Shown piece after piece: positions 1 to 7,839 of a stretch of DNA of 64,000 nt. Each line of letters opens with the position of its first letter. Positions within the stretch are counted from its first letter, which is position 1. Source of the stretch: Caldilineae bacterium (GTDB lineage: Bacteria > Chloroflexota > Anaerolineae > Epilineales > Epilineaceae); assembly GCA_020634625.1 (NCBI GenBank), contig JACKBJ010000018.1, positions 15,601-79,600 of the forward strand, in the 5' to 3' direction. The position numbers and the translations under genes are program-made. Under the pieces are notes generated by a model. It saw only the letters and a program-made list of their open reading frames with translations. It searched no databases and was not told the DNA's origin.

Positions 1-264
1 GACGACGATGCGGCGCATGCTGTTGCCGGCAGCCGTCAGCGAGGCGTTCGGGCTCGGCAGGGCGATGGCCTCGGCCAGGCTACCGTCCTGGCTGACGGCG
101 GCCAGCGCCAGGCCGACGTCGAGGCAGCTTCCGGCGGCGCGGGTCAGCGAGGGCTGCGGCCCATCGGGCTCGGCGGGCACCTGGGCCCGGGCCGGCAGGG
201 CACCGGCGACGACAAGGGCAAGCGGCAGCAGGATCGTACGGCGCATCCAGGCAGGTCGGCTCAT
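1..264 (-). CDS. Secreted protein, N-terminal part only (runs off the left edge)
   Basis: An 88-codon open frame starts at ATG 264 and reads leftward out of the window. An AGGAG ribosome binding site lies 8 nt upstream. The start MSRPAWMRRTILLPLALVVA is a basic n-region followed by a hydrophobic core, ending near PARAQ, so it looks like a Sec signal peptide with cleavage near residue 28. The visible mature part contains one Cys (AGSCLDVG) and no motif I can name. Coding is supported by the ribosome site, the signal peptide and a good upstream promoter. The function is unknown; it may be another member of the exported proteins common in this window. Confidence 0.72.
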   Translation of the reverse strand, partial: MSRPAWMRRTILLPLALVVAGALPARAQVPAEPDGPQPSLTRAAGSCLDVGLALAAVSQDGSLAEAIALPSPNASLTAAGNSMRRIVV

Positions 265-363
265 GGTTCGAGCTCCTCGAAGAACGGGCGGCCAGGGCGA
301 CCGAGTCCCGGTCGCCGGGGTGAGGGACGCACGAGGGGATCGCGCGCGGCGCGATGCAAGGCT

Positions 364-392
364 AGTGTAGTCGCGTCGATGTGGTGCGCCAA
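364..392 (-). promoter_or_regulatory. Promoter for the partial secreted protein
   Basis: On the minus strand, TTGGCG (387-392) and TACACT (364-369) are separated by exactly 17 bp. This predicts a start near 357 and a leader of about 90 nt before ATG 264. It is a sequence match only. Confidence 0.5.
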
Positions 393-438
393 GACCCTGG
401 CCGCAGGGATCGCGGCCGCCTCGCCAGCCTGCAGTCAT

Positions 439-500
439 GCCTGCGCCGCGTCCGCAATGCACCGGCAGCGCCTGCGCCGCGTCCGCGATGCACCGGCAGC
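439..500. repeat. Two tandem 31-bp direct repeats
   Basis: The units 439-469 and 470-500 are identical except for one base (CGCAATG versus CGCGATG). The second unit ends at the base before the stop codon of the DinB-like gene. It looks like a recent tandem duplication in the 3' region of that gene. Confidence 0.85.
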
Positions 501-1052
501 TCAGTCGCCGCCCAGGCTCCGCGCCAAGTCCCGCACGTCACGATAGTGCAGCGCATCGCGGTAGATGCCCACCCGCAGCGACTGGATCAGGTTCAGCCGG
601 CCGATCAGCGGGTCGTAGAGCCAACAGTGCCCCAGCAGGGCCGGGTCCTTGTCGGAATAGAAAGCGCGGATTCGCGCGTGCGCGGCCTCCAGCTCGGCCG
701 CCAGCTGCGCCAGCGGCACGGGCGCCTCGGGCCGGTGGCGCGGCGTCCAGATCCAGCCCACGCCCATCGGAAAGCTCGGCCGGGCATAGGGATCCGCGAT
801 CTCGACCGGGTAGGGCGCGCGACGGCGGAGCATCGCCCAAGGCCGCAGGAGCAGCCAGGCCATCCGAAGCAGCGGCAGGCCGCTGGCGTTGAGCTTGCGC
901 GTGTGGTCGAGGATCTCGCCGATACACCACTCGCCCGGCGCCGGGCGCTGCCAGAGCCGGCGCTCGTCGAGATCCGTCAGCGCGTCCAGCGCCTCCCGAC
1001 GCTGCCGATCCAGAAGCTCCAGATAGTCCTTGACAGTTGCGTCGTCGCCCAT
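501..1052 (-). CDS. DinB-family protein
   Basis: A 183-aa protein of the DinB/YfiT-like four-helix family, whose members are metal-dependent hydrolases or thiol transferases. The N-terminal helix has a PGEWCIGEILDHTRKLN segment and the C-terminal one ALHYRDVRDL; the histidines in these are the positions usually used for metal binding in the family. ATG 1052 is chosen because GGAGG lies 8-9 nt before it; an ATG at 1082 is in frame but lacks a ribosome site. A TATGAT box on the minus strand at 1103-1108 may be its -10. The substrate is not predictable. It stands alone between the partial secreted gene and the DUF11 giants. Confidence 0.8.
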   Translation of the reverse strand: MGDDATVKDYLELLDRQRREALDALTDLDERRLWQRPAPGEWCIGEILDHTRKLNASGLPLLRMAWLLLRPWAMLRRRAPYPVEIADPYARPSFPMGVGWIWTPRHRPEAPVPLAQLAAELEAAHARIRAFYSDKDPALLGHCWLYDPLIGRLNLIQSLRVGIYRDALHYRDVRDLARSLGGD

Positions 1053-1228
1053 GCGCGGAGCCTCCGCACTCCGCCCGGCCATCGCCGTCGCCGAGCCGCT
1101 CGATCATAGGACGCGCGGCACGACTCGGCCAGCCCGAGCGCAGTCACGGCGCCCGGCGGCCGACGCATCGCCGTCACCCGGTCGAGCGCAATCGACAGGG
1201 TGCCGCTTCGGTAGCCAAGGCACAAGAT

Positions 1229-1260
1229 GAGGGGCGGTGGCCTGACGGCCACCGCCCCTC
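1229..1260 (-). terminator. Hairpin terminator of the first DUF11 giant
   Basis: A perfect 14-bp GC-rich stem (1229-1242 with 1247-1260) closes a TGAC loop about 40 nt after the stop at 1302. On the minus strand it is followed by a short ATCTTGTG tract. The stem is long enough for an intrinsic terminator, although the U-tract is weak. Confidence 0.7.
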
Positions 1261-1301
1261 CGCGTCATCCGGTTGCTCCGGTCAGCGCACCGGCTCGAAC
1301 C

Positions 1302-4300
1302 CTAGGGATTCCAGCCCGGCTGCCCCGGACAGCGCGGCGCCTCGCCCAGCCAGCCCTCCGGGCCGAAGTGGTCGAAGACCGGCACCGCCTCGAAGGCCTT
1401 GCTCTCGTCGCCCGGGATGTCCGGCTCGCCCTGCCGCGCCCCGATCCGCTCGACCACCACGCCGCCCAAGCCGACCAGGTTGCGCGCGAAGTTGCCGCTC
1501 GGGTCGAACACATCGTGCTCCCAGAACGTCGCGCTAACGACCGCGCTGCCCAGGAAGTTCGGTGGCACGTAGCCCCAGGTCGCCAGGTCGATGTACTCCA
1601 CCTGCCGGTCGTGCAGCTTCTGGCACACGAAGTCCAGCAGCCCGTTCTGGTCGTAGATGAAGATCGCGAAGTCCGTGAAGCCCGGCTTCGCCACCAGGTT
1701 CGTGATCGCCAGCTCGCTGTTCACGCCGCGGTTGCCCTTGGACAGCATCGGCACCGCGAACACCGCCGAGCCCGACTGCGTCCCGCCCTTGCCCGAGCCG
1801 ACCTGCCAGTCGTACAGCAGGCACTCCGTCTGCCCGTTGTAGGCCACCGCCTCGCGGCGGGTGGTGCGCGCCGGGTCGCTCCACTTCTCCAGCAGCACCA
1901 CGCTCGAGATCTTCGGGTAGTCCACCGGGTTCGTCCCCGGCGCCCACCAGCTCTGGCTCTCCACGCGCGCGCTGCCGACCCAGTTGCCGCCCAGCGCCGC
2001 GATCGTCGGCAGGAAGAAGGTCTGGCTGCCCCGCGGGCAGATCCAGTCCACCAGCGTCGTGATGACGTCACCGCTCCGGTCCAGGAAGTACACCTTCACC
2101 TTCGCGTTCGTCACCGGCGACAGGTTCTGCACCTGGATCGCCGTGTCCCAGCCCTGGTACTCCGAGTAGATCAGCGGCGCGAAGCTCACCTGGTTGCCGT
2201 AGCTGTAGCCCAGCGGGTCGTTGTCCGCCGCCACCCCCACGTAGCTCGTGAAGTGGTTCGTCCCCACCGTGTCCACCACCAGCGCCATCGGCTGCGTCGC
2301 CCGGATCCAGGCCGAGCCCAACCAGTCCGGACCCACCACCGTGTTCGGGTCGAAGCCGTAGCTCTCGCCCGGGCTCAGCGTCAGGATGTCCCCGATGATC
2401 GGCCGCAGGCAGTTGTCCTGCCCCTTCAGCCAGATCTCCAGGCTCGTGCACTCGTCGCCCGCGTTCTGCAGCCACAGCGTCGTGTTCAGCCCCGCGTTGC
2501 TGGCGAAGATCAGCGGCGCGTACGACATGTACGCCCCCGTCGCCGGATCGCGCACGCCCAGCATGTCGCGCGACAGGCCCGAGTAGGCCGCGTTCGACTT
2601 CGCGTTCGGGTCGCCGGCGTCCGGGCAGCTGCGGTTCACGCTCACCACCAGCGGCTCGCCCTGGTGCGCCCCGAAGTCCAGCACCGTCTGGTGCAGCCCG
2701 CTCTGGTCCCAGTCGCCGTAGTAGGTCTGCTGCAGCCGGTAGGCCAGGTCGAACTCGGCCCACAGCGTGTGGCTGCCCACGATCTCCTGGAACAGCGCGT
2801 CGCAGGCCACGTCGGCGAAGGGCCGGTCGTTGCCGCGCGGGCTCTTGATCAGGTCCGAGGCGTTCATCGAGTAGGCGATCGCGCTCCGCGCGCCCGTCGG
2901 CAGCTGCCCCATCGCGAAGCTCCAGGCACTGCCGGGCCGGAGCAAGCCGGTGCACTCCACCTTCAGCGGACCCGCCGCCTGCGGCGGGCAGAAGCCCGGG
3001 TCGCCCCAGACCACCAGGAGCGCCTTGGTGTCGTAGTCGCCCACGTTCTGCACCTGCAGCCAGGCCTCGCAGTCCTCCCCGCCCAGGTAGGGCAGCGCCA
3101 CCCGCCAGTCCAGGCCGGCGCAGGGCACCTCCACGACCGCCGTGTCCTGGGCCGCCACCGGCGCCAGGCAGGGGTAGATCGTGCGGCCGGAGTTCACCGG
3201 CGTCGCGGTGACCACGACGGTGTCGGTTGCGATGCCGCACTCCTTCGTGAAGTGCGGCACGGTCACCTGGCGCAGCACCGTCTCGCCCGGCGCGACCGGC
3301 ACCTTCGGGTCGGCGCCCGAGGTGATGGTGTCGGTGAAGACCACCGTCATCATCTGGGTCTTCGTGGTGAGGGTGTCCGTCACCACGATCGTGTCGAGGT
3401 AGGTCGTGCCGGTGTTGGTGATCTCGTAGCAGAAGGTCACCGGCTGGCCGGGCTCGTTGATGCGCGTGACGTTCGAGCCGGGGCACTGGCCGTTGAAGCT
3501 GACCGTCTTGTTGACGGCGATCTTCGGGCACTCGATCCTGGTGGTCTCGAGGGCGCGGTTGTTGGTCTCGTCGGGGTCGAAGGTCGGCGTGCGCGGGCCG
3601 CCGCCGATGCCCGGCAGCAGGTCCGGCGCGTCGGGCCAGTCGGCCGCGTTGGCGCGGGCCTCGACGTAGGCGTGGTTCACGGCGCTGCCGCCGCACTGGG
3701 CGTCGCGGCGGACCATCACGGCGATCGTGATGCGGACGGTCGAGCCGGCGTTGAGGCGACCGAGCTCGGGCTGGCCGGCGTTGTTGCGGTCGTTGCCCAG
3801 GCGGACCGTGATCCGGCCGTCGTCGCGGACCTCCACCACCTGGCCCACCGAGACCTCCCCGTCGTCGACGGTCACCACCACCTGCGCCGGGTCGACGACC
3901 ACATAGTCGGCCGGCAGCTGGTCGACCACGTAGACGTCGGCCGCATCCGAGGGCCCGTCGTTGGTCACCGTCAGGTCGTAGGTGATCATGCCGCCCGGCT
4001 GCACCGGGTCGCACATGAGGAAGGCGTTGTCGGGGTCGGTCAGCGGGTTGCCGAAGATGTCGGTCTTCTCGATCGACAGGTCGGCCACCGCGATGATCTC
4101 GGTATCGTGCGAGTCGGTGTTGTTCTGCGGGTGGAAGTCGGTCGTCGTGGTCGTGATCTGGGCGCGGTTGGTGGCCAGCAGATCGGTGCCGTCCAACACG
4201 TAGCCGGGGTCGACCTCGGTGATCAGGTAGAAGCCGAAGGCATCGCCCGGATTGAGGTTGCCGGGGATGATCGCGTCGTTCTGCACGAACATGCTGTTGA

Positions 4301-7300
4301 CGGTAACGGTGCCGCCGGCCACCGAGCAGCTGACCGTGTCGTCCGGATCGATCGGCTCGCAGCGCAGGAAGCGCTCGCCCAGGATCCCGAACTGCTTGAA
4401 GTCCAGGAAGTCCTGGATCGCGATGTTGCGCGCCACCGACCAGCCCAGGTTGCCGAAGTCGATCCGGTAGCGGTGCTCCTCACCGGCGATGGCGTGATCC
4501 GGCTCCTGCGGCCGGTCCAGCGCCGGGCTGGCCGGGACGTCGACCTTCTGGATGTAGACGTCCGCCACGGCCGTCACGCTCGTGCTCGCGCTGGAGAAGT
4601 TGTTGTTGAGGAAGGGATCATCGGTCGTCGGCAGGATCGGCGGGATCTGCGGGAAGGGGAAGGGCAGGAAGGCCCCCGGCTGCGCCGGCGGGCTCGACGG
4701 GCCCCACCAGACGAAGGCGCCGTTGACCAGCGTCGTCTTGTCCGGCACCGCCGGGTCGACCGAGACGTAGATGTCGAAGGTCACCCGCGCGCCGGCCGGG
4801 ACCGTGCCCAGGTCGCACCACAGCACCTGGCCGAACTTGCCGCCGGCGGGGTTGAAGACACCCAGCTCCTGCAGCTGCTGGTCGGCGCGGCACTCGGCGC
4901 CGACCGCCCGGATGAAGGTCAGCGGGTCGTGGTCCAGGCCCGAGTCGGTCTGGCCCGGTAGGAGGTCGAGCACCTGCACGTTGCGCGCATCCGATGCGCC
5001 GTTGTTCTGCACCGTGATCTCGTAGCGCAGCGGGTGGCCCGCCGTCACCTGGCCCGGCAGGTCCTGCAGGATCTCGCGCCGCAGCGTGGCATCCCAGCCC
5101 GTCTTGACCTGGCCAACCGAGAGCTTGGTGATGGACATGTCGGCCCAGGCGTCGACGATCGTCTGCACGAAGGCGTGGTTGTCGGCGTTCGAGGGGTCGA
5201 ACTGCTCCGAGTAGACGTTCACGTCGTTCTCGAGCACCGTGCCCGGATCCAGGCTCGGGTCGACCAGGACGTCGAAGGTCAGGACGATCGGCTCGCCCTC
5301 GCCGTCGCCGCTCGGAATCGTGCCCAGGCCGCAGACGAGGCGGTCCAGCGGGTCGCCCGGCGTCCCGGTCTCGCAGCTACCCTGGTCGATCGACAGGCTG
5401 CCCGGCACGATCGTCACGCCGGCCGGCAGCCGGTCGGTCAGGACCACGTTCTCGGCCGTCGAGGGGCCGTCGTTGGTCACGCCGATGGTGTAGCGGATGC
5501 GCCGGCCGGCGGTGGCCTTGGTCGGGCTGGTGGCGTAGTTGGCCGCCGCTGGGAAGGCGCCGGGGTTGCCGATGTCGAAGATCCGGCCCGCCTGGCCGGC
5601 CACCTGCACCTCGCCCAGGGCCGTCTTGGTCACGGCCAGGTCGACCGTGTCGAAGACCGACAGCGGGACCATGGCCATGTTGTTCGACAGGTCCGGGTCC
5701 GGCGTGTCGGCCGTCACCGTGGTCGTGTTGGTCAGGTCGAGGCCCTCGTTGGCCGTCAGGTTGATCGTGATGATCATCCGGCCCATGTCCGAGGGGCTGC
5801 GCGGGTTGAGCCAGTTGGCGCCCATCGTCGACAGATCGAAGACGCCCGTCGCGAGGCCGAAGTTGCAGTTGAACTCGTCGATCAGACCAGCCTCGGTCCG
5901 GATCGACACGGAGCATCCGTTGGCGCGCACGAAACCGCTGGTCACCAGCGTGTCGGTGACCACGATGTTGCGCGAGGACGAGGGGCCGAGGTTGTCGACC
6001 AGAATCGTGTAGGTGAACTGCTCGCCGGCCTGCACGCCCGTGTGCGGCTCGACGATCTTGGTGATCTTGAGGTCGGCCAGGTCCTGGACGAAGCAACTGT
6101 CCTCGTCGAAGTTGTTGGTCAGGTTGGCGTCGATCGAGAGCGACGTGACCGAGGCCTCGGCGGTGATGACGGTCGTACCGGTGGGCTCGGCGCGCACCAG
6201 GCCCGGATCGACGCGGGTCTTGATCAGGAACTCGACGAACTCGAAGCGCTCGATGTCGCCCAGGTCGCAGGTCAAGATCGTCGGCGCGGCGCCGCCACCA
6301 GCCGGCGTGCAGCTGTCCGTGTCGGCGAGGTAGGCGACCCCCACCGGCAGCGTGATCGTCGCTGTCGCGTTGATGGCCGTGTCCGGCCCGCTGTTGTACA
6401 CACCGACTCGATAGACGACCTCGTTGCCGGCCCACACCGTGTTTGGCGGCGGATCGCTCTGGTCGGCACCTACAGGAGCGGCGGCATCCGCGACGAGGCC
6501 ACCACCATTGCCACCACCGCCCCCCTTGAGCGCCTGAATGAAGATCGAGAGATCTGACCGCGGGTTGGGCTGGAAGTCAAACGTCGTGCGCTCCCCGAGA
6601 ACGGAGAGATAGAAGCCATCGACGTTGGAGAGGAAACCCAGATTGAAGGAGCCCTGATTGACACCCGCCGAGCCCGGGCAGGGCACGGTGACGTTGCCAG
6701 GGCCGCAGGCTGGAGCCTCACGAATCGTGGCGTTTGGGAAGAGCGCGAGGATCGCGCTCCAACTGCATGGCGAACCCTGCCCGCAGCCCCCTGCACCCGT
6801 GTTGATCCACCACTTGGCGGCGCCTCCAGCATAGGCGTCCCAAGTCTGCCAGACGTCCGTCAGGACGGCGGCATTTCCCTGGTCGACATAGGGTTCGTAG
6901 ACCATGTAAGCATCGCTCGTCCCGCCGCCGTCGAGATCGATGCGGAGGTTGATCGAGCTCACACCGGCGACGAACCCCGTCGATGCCGGATCGCGATACG
7001 TCGAGTATCCGATCCCATCGATGTCGGCCAACCGTGTCGTGTCGTAGAGATCGGTCAGTAGCTGCACTTTGGCCGCGTTGTCCGACCGTGTGTCAAGTTG
7101 AAAGCTGCCCAGTCCGAATGGCGGCGTGGATGGGCCCGCCTCGAAAGCACCCGTTCCCGGCGCTCGCGTGTCTGCCGGGTACCAAGTCACCCCGATGTCG
7201 TTAGGGGTAACGACAACCGTGGTATCCGCTGCAGCGGTCCGTGTTGCATGCAATCCCATGACGGTTGCCAAACAAGTCGCCGCCAAGTAGATGCTGGCTC

Positions 7301-7322
7301 GACTGCGAAGTGAACGATTCAT
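1302..7322 (-). CDS. Giant secreted DUF11-repeat protein 1
   Basis: A 2006-aa exported protein. ATG 7322 has AAGGAG 10 nt upstream and opens a signal peptide (MNRSLRSRASIYLAATCLAT...). Residues 35-280 form a head of unknown type. From about 285 to 1400 come seven DUF11-like beta-sandwich repeats, each opening with a phrase such as DLKITK, DLAVTK, DMSITK or DLSIEK and carrying a VTNDGPS-like core. Residues 1403-2006 hold four related modules with an APLI...W(D/N)T...VQN pattern. No LPXTG, PEP-CTERM or S-layer anchor is visible, so its attachment is unknown. DUF11 proteins are usually surface or matrix structures. It lies downstream of its paralog, with its own leader region and terminator. The head and leader look less GC-rich than the rest. 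Confidence 0.88.
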   Translation of the reverse strand: MNRSLRSRASIYLAATCLATVMGLHATRTAAADTTVVVTPNDIGVTWYPADTRAPGTGAFEAGPSTPPFGLGSFQLDTRSDNAAKVQLLTDLYDTTRLADIDGIGYSTYRDPASTGFVAGVSSINLRIDLDGGGTSDAYMVYEPYVDQGNAAVLTDVWQTWDAYAGGAAKWWINTGAGGCGQGSPCSWSAILALFPNATIREAPACGPGNVTVPCPGSAGVNQGSFNLGFLSNVDGFYLSVLGERTTFDFQPNPRSDLSIFIQALKGGGGGNGGGLVADAAAPVGADQSDPPPNTVWAGNEVVYRVGVYNSGPDTAINATATITLPVGVAYLADTDSCTPAGGGAAPTILTCDLGDIERFEFVEFLIKTRVDPGLVRAEPTGTTVITAEASVTSLSIDANLTNNFDEDSCFVQDLADLKITKIVEPHTGVQAGEQFTYTILVDNLGPSSSRNIVVTDTLVTSGFVRANGCSVSIRTEAGLIDEFNCNFGLATGVFDLSTMGANWLNPRSPSDMGRMIITINLTANEGLDLTNTTTVTADTPDPDLSNNMAMVPLSVFDTVDLAVTKTALGEVQVAGQAGRIFDIGNPGAFPAAANYATSPTKATAGRRIRYTIGVTNDGPSTAENVVLTDRLPAGVTIVPGSLSIDQGSCETGTPGDPLDRLVCGLGTIPSGDGEGEPIVLTFDVLVDPSLDPGTVLENDVNVYSEQFDPSNADNHAFVQTIVDAWADMSITKLSVGQVKTGWDATLRREILQDLPGQVTAGHPLRYEITVQNNGASDARNVQVLDLLPGQTDSGLDHDPLTFIRAVGAECRADQQLQELGVFNPAGGKFGQVLWCDLGTVPAGARVTFDIYVSVDPAVPDKTTLVNGAFVWWGPSSPPAQPGAFLPFPFPQIPPILPTTDDPFLNNNFSSASTSVTAVADVYIQKVDVPASPALDRPQEPDHAIAGEEHRYRIDFGNLGWSVARNIAIQDFLDFKQFGILGERFLRCEPIDPDDTVSCSVAGGTVTVNSMFVQNDAIIPGNLNPGDAFGFYLITEVDPGYVLDGTDLLATNRAQITTTTTDFHPQNNTDSHDTEIIAVADLSIEKTDIFGNPLTDPDNAFLMCDPVQPGGMITYDLTVTNDGPSDAADVYVVDQLPADYVVVDPAQVVVTVDDGEVSVGQVVEVRDDGRITVRLGNDRNNAGQPELGRLNAGSTVRITIAVMVRRDAQCGGSAVNHAYVEARANAADWPDAPDLLPGIGGGPRTPTFDPDETNNRALETTRIECPKIAVNKTVSFNGQCPGSNVTRINEPGQPVTFCYEITNTGTTYLDTIVVTDTLTTKTQMMTVVFTDTITSGADPKVPVAPGETVLRQVTVPHFTKECGIATDTVVVTATPVNSGRTIYPCLAPVAAQDTAVVEVPCAGLDWRVALPYLGGEDCEAWLQVQNVGDYDTKALLVVWGDPGFCPPQAAGPLKVECTGLLRPGSAWSFAMGQLPTGARSAIAYSMNASDLIKSPRGNDRPFADVACDALFQEIVGSHTLWAEFDLAYRLQQTYYGDWDQSGLHQTVLDFGAHQGEPLVVSVNRSCPDAGDPNAKSNAAYSGLSRDMLGVRDPATGAYMSYAPLIFASNAGLNTTLWLQNAGDECTSLEIWLKGQDNCLRPIIGDILTLSPGESYGFDPNTVVGPDWLGSAWIRATQPMALVVDTVGTNHFTSYVGVAADNDPLGYSYGNQVSFAPLIYSEYQGWDTAIQVQNLSPVTNAKVKVYFLDRSGDVITTLVDWICPRGSQTFFLPTIAALGGNWVGSARVESQSWWAPGTNPVDYPKISSVVLLEKWSDPARTTRREAVAYNGQTECLLYDWQVGSGKGGTQSGSAVFAVPMLSKGNRGVNSELAITNLVAKPGFTDFAIFIYDQNGLLDFVCQKLHDRQVEYIDLATWGYVPPNFLGSAVVSATFWEHDVFDPSGNFARNLVGLGGVVVERIGARQGEPDIPGDESKAFEAVPVFDHFGPEGWLGEAPRCPGQPGWNP
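1312..6463. repeat. 5.1-kb duplicated block, copy 1
   Basis: This stretch, encoding the DUF11 and C-terminal modules of the first giant protein, is near-identical to 7850-12995 at an offset of about 6.53 kb in the same orientation. Long runs (for example 2630-3180 against 9168-9718) differ by only a few bases, while short islands such as 3200-3240 differ heavily. Confidence 0.9.
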
Positions 7323-7839
7323 CGATTTCGGCTCCTTGGGATTGCAGCACCAGGACTGCAAACGTGTTCGGGACTCATGGCACTTTGCCATGTCGCGTAC
7401 GCGATACGCGATGACGCAAGAATGGGAGCGCTCCGGTCCCTGACCGAGACCAATCGACCAGCGGGCGGCGAGGTCGATGTGTGCACGATTCCATCATCGA
7501 GAGCAGACAACTCTCGAAATTGCCCCAACTGTCGGTCAACTGACGAAACAAACAGGACGCCTTCCGAAACGAAGCGCCTGCTGCACTCGCCCTAACGTTT
7601 CTTGAATGCCGAAGGATACGGGTGAGCGACAATCCACTTCTGGCTCGTGGCGTGGTTTGGAGATGCTCGCCTGGTGCTTTGACCAATCACCGGCGACCTT
7701 CGTATGCAGGTCACGCTTCAATCGAAACGCTTCCGGGGCCGCGCGAATCGCGCGGCCCCGGAAGATGGTACTCGCCGAATCAGCTCGGCACTTGGGCAGA
7801 ACTCGCGCTCGTCGAGCCTCACCCTAGACCGTCAGCGGC
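7323..7839. other. Intergenic region between the two DUF11 giants
   Basis: No convincing gene. Its right part holds the terminator of the upstream giant (7730-7764). Its left part is the leader of the first giant: an inverted repeat CATGGCA-CTT-TGCCATG (7376-7392) lies 54 nt before the start, beside a CGCGTACGCG palindrome (7394-7403). The section 7400-7720 appears less GC-rich than the flanking genes. I could not fix a promoter here. Confidence 0.6.
7730..7764 (-). terminator. Hairpin terminator of the second DUF11 giant
   Basis: A 16-bp perfect stem (7730-7745 with 7749-7764) around a 3-nt loop, about 75 nt past the stop at 7840. On the minus strand the tail begins with GTTTCGATTG. It is strong enough to block read-through into the next giant gene. 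Confidence 0.75.

Noticed and set aside
1227..4961. A 1,244-codon open frame on the plus strand, antisense to the first giant gene
   Set aside because: It is dominated by His, Arg, Val, Asp and Ala with no domain, and arises because high GC at third positions of the true gene removes stops from the antisense frame.
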